Assembly (NCBI RefSeq): GCF_019599405.1
Contig: NZ_RKLQ01000006.1
Span: forward strand, 62,001-126,000
Origin: Haloarcula salinisoli
Lineage (GTDB): Archaea; Halobacteriota; Halobacteria; Halobacteriales; Haloarculaceae
DNA: 64,000 nt
Reading direction: 5' to 3'
Under the pieces are notes generated by a model. That model saw nothing but the letters and a program-made list of their open reading frames with translations, made no database searches and had not been told where the DNA came from. Positions 8,990 to 18,739 of this stretch are shown here, in pieces; position 1 is the stretch's first letter, and the number at the start of each line of letters is the position of its first letter. Made by a program: the position numbers and the translations under genes.

Positions 8990-10480
8990 CTACCGAATCG
9001 TCCGGTCGGTGACCAGCATTAGCTCCGTGGCGATGTCGGAGTCGAATCCCGCCGACGTGACCCGCCACCGCCAGTTCCCTGTCGCCGTGCCGGGCGTGTT
9101 GAACCGGGCGTCGCTGTCGAGGCCGAGCAGGTCCTGCATCGTCGTCATCGCGATGACGGCGTTGGAGTTCCAGACGGCCTCTATCATGTCCCACTCGATA
9201 CCGTCGCCGTCAGTCCCGAGGTTGTGCTTGAGACAGTCACGCTGGCGGTCGCCGAGTTCGCGCCAGTAGCCCACGAGCGTGTCGGTGTCGTGCGTGCTCG
9301 TGTAGCCGACAGACTGCTCGGGGTAGTGCATCGGCTGGTACATGTGGCCCTGCTCACACCAGTCTGCGTACTGGGGCACCCGCATCCCGGGGAAGTCGTA
9401 GTGGTCCCGCAGGGACGCGATGCGCTCGTCGAGGAACCCGAGGTCCTCGACGAGGAAGGGGAGCTCGCCGAGGTGGTCCCGCATCCGGTCGAAGAACTCC
9501 CGACCGGGGCCCTCGCGCCACTGCCCGGCGGCCGGGGTATCGGCCTCCTCCGGGATGGCCCAGAACTCGTCGAACCCCTTGAAGTGGTCGATGCGAGCGA
9601 TGTCGACCTGGTCGAACAGACGGTCGAAGCGCTGGCGCCACCACGCAAAGTCGTTCGCACGGCAGGTGTCCCAGTCGTAGACGGGGTTCCCCCAGCGCTG
9701 GCCGTCGTCGCCGGGGTTGGGCGGGACGCCGGCCACCTCGGTGGGCTGGTTGTGCTCGTCCAGCCGGAAGACCTCCGGCGCGGACCAGACGTCGGCCGAA
9801 TCGAGGGCGACGTATATCGGCAGGTCACCGACCAGCTCGACGCCCTTCTCGGCCGCGTAGTCGGCCATCGCCTGCCACTGCTCGTCGAACACCCACTGGA
9901 CGAACTTGTGGTACTGTATCTCGTCGGCGAGCTGCTCGCGCCGCTCGGCGAGGGCCTCCGGGTCCCGCGTGACTATCTCCTCGGGCCACTCGGTCCAGAG
10001 CTGGCCGTCGAACTCGGCTTTCAGCGAGATGAACAGCGCGTAGTCGTCCAGCCACTCGGATTCGGCCTCACAGAACGCCTCGAAAGCCGCTTTGTCGTCC
10101 CCGTTCGGGTCACGCTGGAACGACTCGAAGGCCGACTGGAGTTTCGACTGTTTGAACTCGGTGACGCGGTCGTAGCGGACCTCGTGGGGCGAGGCGGCCT
10201 CGGGTGGGTCGAGGTCGCCCTCCTCGAGGTAGCCCCGCTCGGCGAGGTCCCGGAGGTCGACCAGTATCGGGTTCCCGGCGAAAGCCGAGTACGCCTGGTA
10301 CGGGGAGTTGCCGTGGGCGCCCGAGGTGGGCCCGAGCGGGCAGAACTGCCACAGCGACTGGTCGGCCTCTGCGAGGAAGTCGATGAACTCCCGTGCCCCG
10401 TCGCCGAGGTCGCCGACGCCGTGCGGGCCGGGGAGCGATGTGAGATGGAGAAATACGCCACTTTGTCGTTCGAAACGCAT
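8990..10480 (-). CDS. malQ: 4-alpha-glucanotransferase (amylomaltase, GH77)
   Basis: 496 residues from the ATG at 10480, where the family N-terminus (RQSGVFLHLTSLPGPHGVGD) begins. It transfers alpha-1,4-glucan segments between maltodextrins in the cytoplasm. Catalytic motifs are intact: RIDHFKGF (nucleophile Asp), VEDLG (acid/base Glu) and STHDTDT (transition-state Asp), plus SPYQAYSAFAGNP near the start. Length is normal for the family. Neighbours (GH15 glucanase upstream in the window, glycogen-synthase-like GT4 beyond) suggest a maltodextrin/glycogen cluster. Confidence 0.93.
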   Translation of the reverse strand: MRFERQSGVFLHLTSLPGPHGVGDLGDGAREFIDFLAEADQSLWQFCPLGPTSGAHGNSPYQAYSAFAGNPILVDLRDLAERGYLEEGDLDPPEAASPHEVRYDRVTEFKQSKLQSAFESFQRDPNGDDKAAFEAFCEAESEWLDDYALFISLKAEFDGQLWTEWPEEIVTRDPEALAERREQLADEIQYHKFVQWVFDEQWQAMADYAAEKGVELVGDLPIYVALDSADVWSAPEVFRLDEHNQPTEVAGVPPNPGDDGQRWGNPVYDWDTCRANDFAWWRQRFDRLFDQVDIARIDHFKGFDEFWAIPEEADTPAAGQWREGPGREFFDRMRDHLGELPFLVEDLGFLDERIASLRDHYDFPGMRVPQYADWCEQGHMYQPMHYPEQSVGYTSTHDTDTLVGYWRELGDRQRDCLKHNLGTDGDGIEWDMIEAVWNSNAVIAMTTMQDLLGLDSDARFNTPGTATGNWRWRVTSAGFDSDIATELMLVTDRTIR

Positions 10481-10563
10481 ACAGTCGGCTTCCAAGCACA
10501 GCTATTTCAAGCTTTGTCCGGAGTGGAACCGTCGAGGCCGGTAACGCGGGCAGCGGTCGCTGT

Positions 10564-10938
10564 TTAGCTGTCGAGTTCCCGTTCGATCAATTTGTAGTTC
10601 CACTGGTTGGCCTTCCAGAGCGCGTCGAACACCGACCCGAGTATCGGGACCGAGCCGATGACGGCGTCGACGGCCACCAGCGAGACCATCCCCAGAAGCG
10701 TCAGATTGGGCACCCCGAGTCGATATGCCTCCACGATGGGATACAGCGAGAGAACCGCACCGACGGCGTCGCCTGCGACCGGGAGGATGCTCAGGATTGG
10801 GTCGAGCCCGATACGGAAGTCGGTGCCCGGTATCCGGACCGCCTCGTCGAGCAGCCGCGTAACTGTACGGACACGCTCCAGGGCGGCCGCTTCGTCCGTC
10901 GACAGTGACGACTGGGACACCGCCATGTTCTGTCTCAT
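10564..10938 (-). CDS. DUF4112 small membrane protein
   Basis: 124 residues if started at the ATG at 10938; an alternative ATG lies 4 codons later. It contains the DUF4112 pattern: RVRTVTRLLDEAVRIPGTDFRIGLDP, then ILSILPVAGDAVGAVLSLYP and a second hydrophobic span ending GSVPILGSVFDALWKANQWN. Two membrane segments are expected. The family is widespread and uncharacterised. It is divergent from the GT4 gene, with a long-spaced inverted repeat between them. Confidence 0.8.
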   Translation of the reverse strand: MRQNMAVSQSSLSTDEAAALERVRTVTRLLDEAVRIPGTDFRIGLDPILSILPVAGDAVGAVLSLYPIVEAYRLGVPNLTLLGMVSLVAVDAVIGSVPILGSVFDALWKANQWNYKLIERELDS

Positions 10939-11011
10939 AGACAGGATACACGTGCCGAGGGGATAGGTGTGTTTCCCGTCGGTGTCGTTTCTGATTCCCG
11001 GCGGCATCGGT

Positions 11012-11052
11012 TTAACCAACAGGCCGTCGGTTCAGGTCGTAATGTTGGTTAG
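11012..11052. repeat. Inverted repeat TTAACCAACA-N21-TGTTGGTTAG (copy A)
   Basis: The left arm lies at 11012-11021 and the right arm at 11043-11052; arm starts are 31 bases apart, close to three helical turns. It sits between the divergent DUF4112 and GT4 genes. The same arrangement recurs at 26637-26678 and 29189-29228, which makes chance unlikely. A repressor/activator operator is the simplest reading; a hairpin is possible. Confidence 0.6.
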
Positions 11053-11171
11053 CACCGGGCGCTGGGTACCCCGTTCCGTCTGCCCGAGTGTGATGCCAAA
11101 CCTCCAGCGCTTCCCGACCATCACAAACGTATTTACCGTATTGACTTGATTTACGAATACGGGTTACTGAT

Positions 11172-12221
11172 ATGCCACCGAAAGTTTTGATGCTCGGCTG
11201 GGGGTTCCCGCCGAACATCACCGGCGGACTCGACACAGTCGTGGGCGAACTGTACGAGCAACTCGAACCGCGCGACGACATCCAGTTCGAGCTGGTGTTG
11301 CCGGACGAGTACGCCCCGGAAGACAGGGAGGGCATCCACGGGGTACCGACCGGTCAGGGCGACATCATCACGCGAATCGGCCGACTCGCCGGTGATTTCG
11401 CCGACATCGCGTCCGAGTTCGACATCATCCACACGAACGACTGGTTCGGCTACAACCCCGGCACTCGGGCCGCCTCGACGGCCGACCTCGAATGGGTGAC
11501 GTCGTTCCACTCGCTCTCCCAGGACCGGAACGTCAACCCACCGGAACGGGAGGTCCAGACAGAACAGCGTGTGGCGAACCGGTCGGACCACCTCGTCGCC
11601 GTCAGCGATTTCACCCGGCGCAGAATCAAGGAGTTCTACGACGCCGACGCACGGGTCATCCACAACGGCTTCTCTTCGGTCGAACCAACGGGCGAGGACA
11701 TCAAGGCCAAGTACGATATCGACGGGAAGATGCTGTTTTTCGTCGGCCGACACACCGACCAGAAGGGCCTGTCCTATCTCCTGTACGGCCTCTCGAAGCT
11801 CCGCCGTGACGACCTGACACTGGTACTGGGCGGGACTGGCCACCTGACCGACCAGCTCAAGCGCTTTACCGAGTTGCTCGGTATCGAGGACCAGGTCATC
11901 TTCGCCGGCTTCCTCGCCCAGGAAGAACTCGGGGACTACTACGCGAGTGCGGACCTGTTTGTCTCCCCGTCGCTGGCCGAACCGTTCGGCATCACCATCG
12001 TCGAATCGCTGTCCGTCGGGACCCGCGTCGTCGCCTGCGAGAGCGGCGCCGCGGAACTACTCCCCGAGGACTGTGTCATCGAGGTCGAGCCGGATTCGGA
12101 CTCCATCGCCGACGGCATCGAGCACGCGCTGTCCCTGGAGACGCCCATCGAGTACGAGGAGCGGACCTGGGAAGACGTGGCCAACGAACACGTGGAGTTC
12201 TACAACGAGATTCTGGAGTAG
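11172..12221 (+). CDS. GT4 glycosyltransferase, glycogen/starch-synthase-like
   Basis: 349 residues with the two-domain GT-B fold. The N-terminus has GWGFPPNITGGL, like the KxGG loop of glycogen synthases. The C-terminal half has FVGRHTDQKGLSYLL, GFLAQEELGDYY and the EX7E-type donor-site region SLAEPFGITIVESLSVGTRV. It is shorter than bacterial GlgA (about 470) but typical of archaeal GT4 glycogen synthase-like enzymes. It probably adds glucose from an NDP-sugar to a glucan or surface glycan. The nearby malQ and GH15 support glucan, not surface, chemistry. AT-rich candidates for a TATA box lie at about 11130 and 11150. Confidence 0.8.
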   Translation: MPPKVLMLGWGFPPNITGGLDTVVGELYEQLEPRDDIQFELVLPDEYAPEDREGIHGVPTGQGDIITRIGRLAGDFADIASEFDIIHTNDWFGYNPGTRAASTADLEWVTSFHSLSQDRNVNPPEREVQTEQRVANRSDHLVAVSDFTRRRIKEFYDADARVIHNGFSSVEPTGEDIKAKYDIDGKMLFFVGRHTDQKGLSYLLYGLSKLRRDDLTLVLGGTGHLTDQLKRFTELLGIEDQVIFAGFLAQEELGDYYASADLFVSPSLAEPFGITIVESLSVGTRVVACESGAAELLPEDCVIEVEPDSDSIADGIEHALSLETPIEYEERTWEDVANEHVEFYNEILE

Positions 12222-12277
12222 TCCGACGGCGAAATTTCGACCGTCAGTTCGATACCACGACGACAGGGAACGGGCCG

Positions 12278-12625
12278 CTATCTGAGAAAGCGGATGTCAG
12301 TTATCGGCTCCGGGTGGACGATGAAGTAGCCGCCGGCCGTCGGCTCCATTCCGGTGACCGACGAGGCGTCTGGATGGGTCGAGTACGGACTCTCCTGAGC
12401 TCCGCTCCGTGGTTCGTAGGGGCTGTCGTAGGCGCCACCGCCCGGTTGGGCCTCGCGATCGAAGTCCTCCGGCGGGAGGTATATCTTCTCGCCCGACTCC
12501 GACCGGACGATGACAGCCGTGTCACGGTCACCCGAGACACGGATTTCGGTCCGGCCGTTACCGATGTCCATGTCGAAACCGACCGATTCGAGCGGCGTGT
12601 CTTCGTTCCCCGAACTCTCGCTCAT
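12278..12625 (-). CDS. Conserved haloarchaeal hypothetical protein
   Basis: 115 residues from the ATG at 12625. The composition is acidic. The phrase EIRVSGDRDTAVIVRSESGEKIYLPPEDFD (residues ~25-55) looks like a small beta fold, followed by a Pro/Ser/Gly-rich disordered stretch and a short conserved C-terminus GGYFIVHPEPITDIRFLR. It resembles an uncharacterised family I have seen repeatedly in haloarchaea. No function is proposed. It converges with the GT4 gene and lies 60 bases after the DUF1616 gene on the same strand, so a two-gene unit is possible. Confidence 0.7.
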   Translation of the reverse strand: MSESSGNEDTPLESVGFDMDIGNGRTEIRVSGDRDTAVIVRSESGEKIYLPPEDFDREAQPGGGAYDSPYEPRSGAQESPYSTHPDASSVTGMEPTAGGYFIVHPEPITDIRFLR

Positions 12626-12685
12626 GGCGGGAGAATGGAGGGTCATTTACTTAGTCCTTCGCCACAGCCTCGCTGCCGACCGTCG

Positions 12686-13735
12686 TCACTCCGCCACGGT
12701 GACCCAGAGGTGCAGTTCCCTGTAGGCGTTCTCGGCCGTCGGATTCGACGGTGCCGACCCTCTGTACAGCAGAAACGCGACTCTGAGGTTCTCACCGCTC
12801 ATCGTGGGCTGAATCTGATAGCTGTCCCGCCAGCTCTCGTTCGCACCGACACGGGTCCGGAGACGGTCGAGTTGCGCCCGTTCGACCACGTCGGTCTCCG
12901 TCTCGTTCGCTGTCGGCTGGACCCGTTGCAGCTGGACCACCACCGTGTACGCCGCCGATTCGCCTTCGTGGTTGTCGATGGCGAGAACAACTGACTGTTG
13001 CTCGCCCGCGGCGAACTCGGTGGGGTACCCGTCGGCGACGAGCTCGCCGTCGTCGGTCTCGGTGAGCGCGTAAAAACTGGTGAACTGCTCACCGCCCTGT
13101 GGCGCGAGAACCGCGAAACCGAGCGTACCGACCGCGAACAACACTGCGACGGCGAGGGCGACGTTCAGGACGGTGACGTTCCGGGAACCTGGGCCCGTTA
13201 TGAACCCCGTCCCGTCCGCGACCCACTCCCGGACGGGCACGCTGAATCGACTGTGCTCGGGAACCTGCAAGCGACGTCTCGCCGCGACTGCAGTACCGGT
13301 GACCGTCGCGGCGCTGAGCAGAAGCGTCGTCGGGACGACAGCGTATGGAAGCGGCGTGAGTGCGGTCCCGATAACGAGCACGGCGACGACGGCGATACTG
13401 AGCGCAACGGAGAGCGCGAGCCGTTCGGGACCGTCTATTCGTCCGGCGATTCGCTCGCGACCAGAGCGGAGGAGGCCGGTGGGGGTCGGTTCCCCAGTGC
13501 TCTGGTCTAGCGAGCGGGGCCGTCCGGCTTCCGGAAACAGCGCCGAGACCAGCACGTACCCCGGAACGAAGAGGACGAACACGAGCCCCAGAACCGCCCG
13601 GACGAGTGACTCCTCGAAGATGGGCAGCAGTATCACGAGGTCGGTCAGCCCGACGAACGAGAGGACAGCCAGCAAATCGGCGGGTACCGAACGGACGATG
13701 CGTCTCCACGACAGCGGTGGCTTGCCCCGGTTCAT
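12686..13735 (-). CDS. DUF1616 family membrane protein
   Basis: 349 residues from the ATG at 13735; a GTG at 13789 would add 18 residues. A TATA-like AT-rich stretch at about 13815-13830 would suit the GTG as a leaderless start, so the start is open. Two N-terminal membrane helices (ADLLAVLSFVGLTDLVILLP; VLGLVFVLFVPGYVLVSALF) and two central ones precede an anchor and a ~140-residue external domain with VADGYPTEFAAGEQQSVVLAIDNHEG, the typical DUF1616 layout. In haloarchaea this family is usually found among exopolysaccharide and surface glycan genes, which fits the island that follows. Confidence 0.8.
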   Translation of the reverse strand: MNRGKPPLSWRRIVRSVPADLLAVLSFVGLTDLVILLPIFEESLVRAVLGLVFVLFVPGYVLVSALFPEAGRPRSLDQSTGEPTPTGLLRSGRERIAGRIDGPERLALSVALSIAVVAVLVIGTALTPLPYAVVPTTLLLSAATVTGTAVAARRRLQVPEHSRFSVPVREWVADGTGFITGPGSRNVTVLNVALAVAVLFAVGTLGFAVLAPQGGEQFTSFYALTETDDGELVADGYPTEFAAGEQQSVVLAIDNHEGESAAYTVVVQLQRVQPTANETETDVVERAQLDRLRTRVGANESWRDSYQIQPTMSGENLRVAFLLYRGSAPSNPTAENAYRELHLWVTVAE

Positions 13736-14065
13736 ACTCCGACATCCGAGCGACGCGGTGCGTTCGGGTGCGTATCCATTGCTCGTCACTCATCGGGACG
13801 GCAGTCCAACAGGTAAGTATATAATACATATCGTGGGCAATATGCCAGTAAGCGGTAGCTGAGCGGGTTTGCACTGCATACTTGACGTATGTGTCCCCGT
13901 CCCAGCGGGTGAGGACAGGTGGCGCTGATTCTGCAGGGACTCCCGAACTGGGACGTGTCTGGCTGTTTCGGATTAAGAGACGGATACTTATTCGAAATCG
14001 TATAGAGATAGCGTCCAGGCAGGTATGAACACAGTCAGACAGTCGCGTCCGGGCGAGTCGCGAGT

Positions 14066-15151
14066 ATGAAACCGGCCATTCTGCTCAACGATTTCAACGG
14101 CGGCGGGGCTGAACGCCTGGTCAAGGACCTGTCGATAGCGCTGGACCGACGTGACGACGTCGACCCGGTCGTCGTCGCATCTGAGAGCCGGGGCGAACTG
14201 GAAGCTGCGTTCAGGTCGAGTCCTGTCGAACTCCGCGTCCTCGGGGCCGAGGTCACGATGGGAGGCGTGGCCGGGGGTGTCACCGAACTGGTTAGCTGTC
14301 TGCGAGAGCGGGAGGTCGACGTAGTCCACTCGCATCTCGCCTTCTCGGACCTCATCGGTCGGCTCGCCTGCGCTCGGCTCTCCTTGCCCCACGTCTCCAC
14401 GTACCACAACGTAGAGGAGAAACGACCCGCCTTGAAACAGGTCGTGGAACACGCGACCCGACGGCTGTCCGACCGGATACTCTGTGTGTCGGAGGGGGTT
14501 CGTCAGTCGTACGGGAACCATCCGCGAATGTCGGTCGTCTACAACGCCATCGACGTGGCGGGGTTCGCCCGTCGCGTCGAACAGGCCAATCAGGACGCGG
14601 TGCCCCCAGCGGTTCGCGAAGCGGAGACGGTGTTTCTCAACGTCGGTCGGTGTGTCGAGGTGAAACGTCAGTGGGACCTCATCACCGCCGTCGAACAGCT
14701 GGATGCGAGCGACTGTCACCTCGTTATCGTCGGCGATGGGCCACAGCGACCGGAGCTCGAAGCGCTCGTCGCGGAGAGAGGTCTGTCAGAACAGGTGACA
14801 GTGACCGGGTTCGTCGAGTCTGTCGAACCGTACTACGCCGTCGCGGACGCGTTCGTTTCCGCCTCCGGCAAAGAAGGACTGCCGACGACACACATCGAGG
14901 CGATGGCAGCGGCGTTGCCCGTCGTCTCGACGGATATCCCCGGCGTCCGGGAGCTCGTCGCTGACGGGACGACTGGCTACCTCTCGCCCGTGGGCGAGCC
15001 AGGGACACTCGCCGACCTGCTAGAACGTGTCCACAGACGTGGCTGCCAGACGCTCGGGCGGCGAGGGTATCAGGCAGCCGAGTCGACGTTCGCCATCGAG
15101 CAGATAGCGGCCGAACACGCCTCGCTGTACCGCGAGGTCACCACGGAGTAG
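14066..15151 (+). CDS. GT4 family glycosyltransferase
   Basis: 361 residues, GT-B fold. The N-terminal motif NDFNGGGAERLV is typical of GT4 enzymes acting on lipid-linked or surface glycans. The C-terminal half shows LNVGRCVEVKRQWDLITAV, VTGFVESVEPYYAVADAFVS and the donor-binding acidic pair in SGKEGLPTTHIEAMAAALPVV. Cytoplasmic, membrane-associated activity is expected. It starts the run of polysaccharide genes (GT, GT-C-like membrane protein, flippase). Acceptor and sugar cannot be told from sequence. Confidence 0.85.
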   Translation: MKPAILLNDFNGGGAERLVKDLSIALDRRDDVDPVVVASESRGELEAAFRSSPVELRVLGAEVTMGGVAGGVTELVSCLREREVDVVHSHLAFSDLIGRLACARLSLPHVSTYHNVEEKRPALKQVVEHATRRLSDRILCVSEGVRQSYGNHPRMSVVYNAIDVAGFARRVEQANQDAVPPAVREAETVFLNVGRCVEVKRQWDLITAVEQLDASDCHLVIVGDGPQRPELEALVAERGLSEQVTVTGFVESVEPYYAVADAFVSASGKEGLPTTHIEAMAAALPVVSTDIPGVRELVADGTTGYLSPVGEPGTLADLLERVHRRGCQTLGRRGYQAAESTFAIEQIAAEHASLYREVTTE

Positions 15152-15358
15152 ACAACCATCCGAGCATCGACTACCACAGCGACGAACAGCGGGCTGTGGA
15201 CACATCACCAAATTCCGAGGAGCTGGTGAGCGAGTTGCCCGTAACGAATAGCCACGCCGGCATATGTGGTTGCCAGGCTGGGTCCACCGAGAAATAACTG
15301 CTTACCAGCATACACAGAGATTAACTAATCATCTCGATAGCCGAGTGGATAGCGTTGC

Positions 15359-17194
15359 ATGTCTGAACTGCGTGTGCGGGCGTTACTGGTACTCGGGTAC
15401 GCGCTGACGGGAATTGGGACCGCGAGCGCCTATCTCAACCCCGCGACCGGATACGAGCTATCTATCTACGCCGGCACCCCGGCGTTGTTCTGGGTCGGGA
15501 GCACGGTTGCGTTGCTCGTTTCGATACTTGTCGTCTTCTCCCCCTCGACTCGAGGTCCGCGGATGCTCGGTGCAGTACTGGGCGGTGTGGGGATGCTGTC
15601 CATAGTATCGCTCCCCATCATCCGTGGCTACTACTACGTCGGAGAGGCGGACGCGCTGTCCCACCTCGGCACGGCGATGGAGATGCACGCAGGGGTAAGG
15701 GGTTTCACAGAGAACCGGTATCCAGTCGTCCACACGGTCGGGGTCGTGCTACACGACGTGACCGGTCTCCCGCTGCGCCATACGATGTTGTTGCTCATCG
15801 TCGTCTTCATCGCCTGCTTTTTCGTCTTCGTCCCGCTGGTGGTCCGGGAACTCACGGACGACCTGACGGCGACCTACGTCGGGCTCTTCTCGGGCTTTCT
15901 CTTGTTGCCTATCAACCATCTCGCGCCGTCGTACCGTGTTCACCCCACGAGTCAGGCGATTCTGTTCGCACCGGTGTTCCTGTTCGCATTTTTGCTCCTA
16001 TACAAGAACCGGACGTGGCCCCGCTCGGTCATGTTTCTCCTGCTCGCGCCGACGTTCGTGTTGTTACACCCTCAGCAGGCGGCGAGTCTCGTCGCGTTCT
16101 TCGGCGTGATAGCGGTGATACAGGTCCTCTACGACGTTCGGAGCGGGCGAGCGGGCGCGCAGATGCGTTCGTGGGTGTTGCCGGAAGTGGCGGCCTACGC
16201 CGTCACCTTCTGGCTCTGGGTCCAGCAACTCCCGGTGTTCCAGCAAAACACCGAGCAGGTGATCGAGGCGCTGGCCGGCGAAATACAGTTCGCCGAGAGC
16301 ACGGCCAGACGAACCGGGTCGCTGGATTCTGTCGGTGGGAGCCTCCCCGAGGTCTTTATGAAGCTGTTTTTCGTCTCCACCGCCTACATTCTGCTGACTG
16401 GCGTCGTCCTCGCCGTCGTCGTCGCGAGCGTCAGGCCATATCGGTCCAACGCGCCGGTGGACAGCATCGCCTCGGACGGGGGGAAAGAACAGATACTACT
16501 GTTGTCTCTCTTCGGCGGGCTGGTGCCGGTGGGACTCCTGTTCGTAATCTATCTCGTCGGTGGCCTCTCCGACCAGTACTTCAGGCATCTCGGATTGCTC
16601 ATGATGTTTGGGACCGTACTCGGTGCTATCGGCATCGGACTGGTGGTTCGGTACGTTCGACAACAGCGCTCGGCGACGACTGCCCGAGGACTCGTCGTGG
16701 TCGCACTCGTTGTCGTGACCGCGCTCTCGCTTCCAGTGGTGTTCAGCTCGCCCTATATATACGACTCGTCGCACCACGTCACGGAAGCGCAGGTGAACGG
16801 GTACGAGACGACGTTCGAATATCGAGCAGAATCGATAGTCTTCGACGATGTCCGCTCACCGGTGTTCAGATACGGACGAACGCTGGCTGACAGTTCCGCG
16901 TCCGAGACGGACTTCTACTACCAGGGCTGCCCGGATGGCATCCCGGACCACTTCAACAATCAGTCGTTGCGGGCCTACTACGAGGAGCCGGTGTATGTCC
17001 CCGTTACTGGCGCCGACAAGGTTCGTGACCCGGAGCTCTGGGATGGGTTCAGATTTAATCACAGCGACTTCGACTATCTCAGAACAGAACCGGGTATCGA
17101 CAGAGTCCAAGCCAATGGAGAGTACGCCTTGTACCGTGTTGAGCCACGTAACAGCCAACAGACCAGCCAGGTTCGACAGTGCTTCCCAGGCTAA
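15359..17194 (+). CDS. Polytopic membrane protein, probable GT-C glycosyltransferase or polymerase
   Basis: 611 residues with about 12 predicted membrane helices in residues 1-460 and a ~140-residue external C-terminal domain. After the third helix comes an acidic loop, GEADALSHLGTAMEMH, resembling the catalytic first loop of lipid-sugar-dependent GT-C enzymes. The order GT4, this protein, then a flippase on the opposite strand suggests assembly of a lipid-linked surface polysaccharide. A Wzy-like polymerase is the main alternative. No known family could be named with certainty. It converges with the flippase gene, with 78 bases between the stops. Confidence 0.65.
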   Translation: MSELRVRALLVLGYALTGIGTASAYLNPATGYELSIYAGTPALFWVGSTVALLVSILVVFSPSTRGPRMLGAVLGGVGMLSIVSLPIIRGYYYVGEADALSHLGTAMEMHAGVRGFTENRYPVVHTVGVVLHDVTGLPLRHTMLLLIVVFIACFFVFVPLVVRELTDDLTATYVGLFSGFLLLPINHLAPSYRVHPTSQAILFAPVFLFAFLLLYKNRTWPRSVMFLLLAPTFVLLHPQQAASLVAFFGVIAVIQVLYDVRSGRAGAQMRSWVLPEVAAYAVTFWLWVQQLPVFQQNTEQVIEALAGEIQFAESTARRTGSLDSVGGSLPEVFMKLFFVSTAYILLTGVVLAVVVASVRPYRSNAPVDSIASDGGKEQILLLSLFGGLVPVGLLFVIYLVGGLSDQYFRHLGLLMMFGTVLGAIGIGLVVRYVRQQRSATTARGLVVVALVVVTALSLPVVFSSPYIYDSSHHVTEAQVNGYETTFEYRAESIVFDDVRSPVFRYGRTLADSSASETDFYYQGCPDGIPDHFNNQSLRAYYEEPVYVPVTGADKVRDPELWDGFRFNHSDFDYLRTEPGIDRVQANGEYALYRVEPRNSQQTSQVRQCFPG

Positions 17195-17272
17195 GCTTGC
17201 AGCGGGGGCTCGACACTCTTCGACTGGCTGGACAGCGACGAGAGACACGTTCCGAACGAAAGAGCAGGGAAA

Positions 17273-18739
17273 TCAGGTCACGAACCCGACCAGCGACCTC
17301 GGTTGCAGGAGACCCGTTGCAACCGACATCACACCCCAGACGAGGACGCCGACGGTGACCACGAGCGCGAGGGTAAGCCAGCCGGATACATGGTCCATGA
17401 GCCCGAACACGACTGTCGACATCGCTATCGTACTGGCTGCTATCAATCCGAGCTTTCTGAGGAGAAACCCTGGTCGGAGGTCGAGTTCGCTCGTGATGAT
17501 GACCAGGTTAGCCACAGTGTAGAGGCCCCGTGTAAACACGGTCGCGATTGCGGCCCCCACGACACCGATAGCTGGAATCAGCAGGATATTCAGCCCGACG
17601 TTCATCAGGGCTGTCGTGAGTCTGGCGATTGCCCGCTCGCGGGCGCGTCCGAGATAGTCGAGCCCGTTGTCGGAGATCTGGACGACTGCACTCAGCACAA
17701 TGTAGAGCCCGAGTACCCGGACGACCGCCACTGCACCGCTGTAATCAGGTCCGAACACCAGATTGATCATCGGGTCAGCGACGAGGATGATGCCGGCACC
17801 GGCAGGGAAGTAGAGGAGCAGAGCGTTGACCAGCGTCTTCTCGTAGATTCTGGACACTCGGTCGACGTTCCCGGCGGCTTTCTGGGCACCGAAAGTCGGG
17901 GAGATAGTGAAGCTGAGGGCGGCGATTGGTGCGAGTGCGAGACTGACAATTTTCCCCCCGACGACGTAGTAGCTCACGGAGACTGGAGAGAGGAAGAATC
18001 CGACCAGCAGTGTATCGATGCGTTTGTCGAGCACCAGCGAGGCGTTCGTCGCCATGACGGGGAGCGCGTATTTCGCTATTCTGCGGCGCAGCCCGGATTC
18101 TACCTCGCTCGCGTCCGCACCGTACTCACGAACTGTGGTGTAGAGGTAGACCCCGCCGATGACCGTCGCGAGTAGCAAGCTGAGGACATACCCCCACAGC
18201 GCGCCGATCGCTCCGAAGCCGGCGATGACGAGTCCAAGCGCCAGAAAGAGCCTGCTGAGCCGGCCACAAGAGCGCAGGATTGCAGCGAAGGTGATCGCCT
18301 CGAAACCCTGGATGACGTGTTCTGTGTACTCGACCAACGCCCCGAAAACGACGAACAGGCACCCCAGAAGCAAGAAGGGGACCAGCGCAGGTTGATTGAG
18401 CCTGGCGGCGATGGAGCGGTGACTAGCGACGAACAGTATGACGACCGCGAGAATCGAACCAACGTTCAGTAGCAGTGACGTCCGTATTATGTAGGGAATC
18501 TGTGCGCCGTCTGTTTCCTTGTACTCGGCGACATACCGACCTGCAGACCGCGCGATTCCGAATCGGGCGGCGAACATGAAGATGCTAGATATAGCCAGCG
18601 CGAGAGAGAAGACGCCATAACCGTTGGGTTCGAGCAATCGGGCTAGCCCGACCGTGAGAGCGCCCCCGGTGACGGCAGTGACGAGTTTGCTCCCGAGTTG
18701 GGCTCTGAAGCGCGACGCGAGTTTGTCCCGCAAACTCAT
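17273..18739 (-). CDS. Polysaccharide flippase (Wzx/MATE-like, oligosaccharide translocase)
   Basis: 488 residues from the ATG at 18739 (MSLRDKLASRF); the longer frame would add a Cys/Pro-rich non-membrane leader. About 12-14 membrane helices are evident, with the N-terminal pattern LARLLEPNGYGVFSLALAIS (compare the LGP/EYG signature of polysaccharide biosynthesis exporters) and VVRVLGLYIVLSAVVQISDNGL in the second half. It should flip lipid-linked oligosaccharides across the membrane. It is the only flippase seen in the island and is the natural partner of the GT genes on the plus strand. Confidence 0.88.
   Translation of the reverse strand: MSLRDKLASRFRAQLGSKLVTAVTGGALTVGLARLLEPNGYGVFSLALAISSIFMFAARFGIARSAGRYVAEYKETDGAQIPYIIRTSLLLNVGSILAVVILFVASHRSIAARLNQPALVPFLLLGCLFVVFGALVEYTEHVIQGFEAITFAAILRSCGRLSRLFLALGLVIAGFGAIGALWGYVLSLLLATVIGGVYLYTTVREYGADASEVESGLRRRIAKYALPVMATNASLVLDKRIDTLLVGFFLSPVSVSYYVVGGKIVSLALAPIAALSFTISPTFGAQKAAGNVDRVSRIYEKTLVNALLLYFPAGAGIILVADPMINLVFGPDYSGAVAVVRVLGLYIVLSAVVQISDNGLDYLGRARERAIARLTTALMNVGLNILLIPAIGVVGAAIATVFTRGLYTVANLVIITSELDLRPGFLLRKLGLIAASTIAMSTVVFGLMDHVSGWLTLALVVTVGVLVWGVMSVATGLLQPRSLVGFVT

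Noticed and set aside
9224-10567. 447-residue plus-strand frame opposite malQ
   Set aside because: Antisense shadow of a gene with intact GH77 motifs; product is Val/Leu/Arg-rich and unlike any family.
12225-12245. Terminator hairpin after the GT4 gene
   Set aside because: GACGG/CCGTC stem is short with an 11-base loop and no T-run follows.
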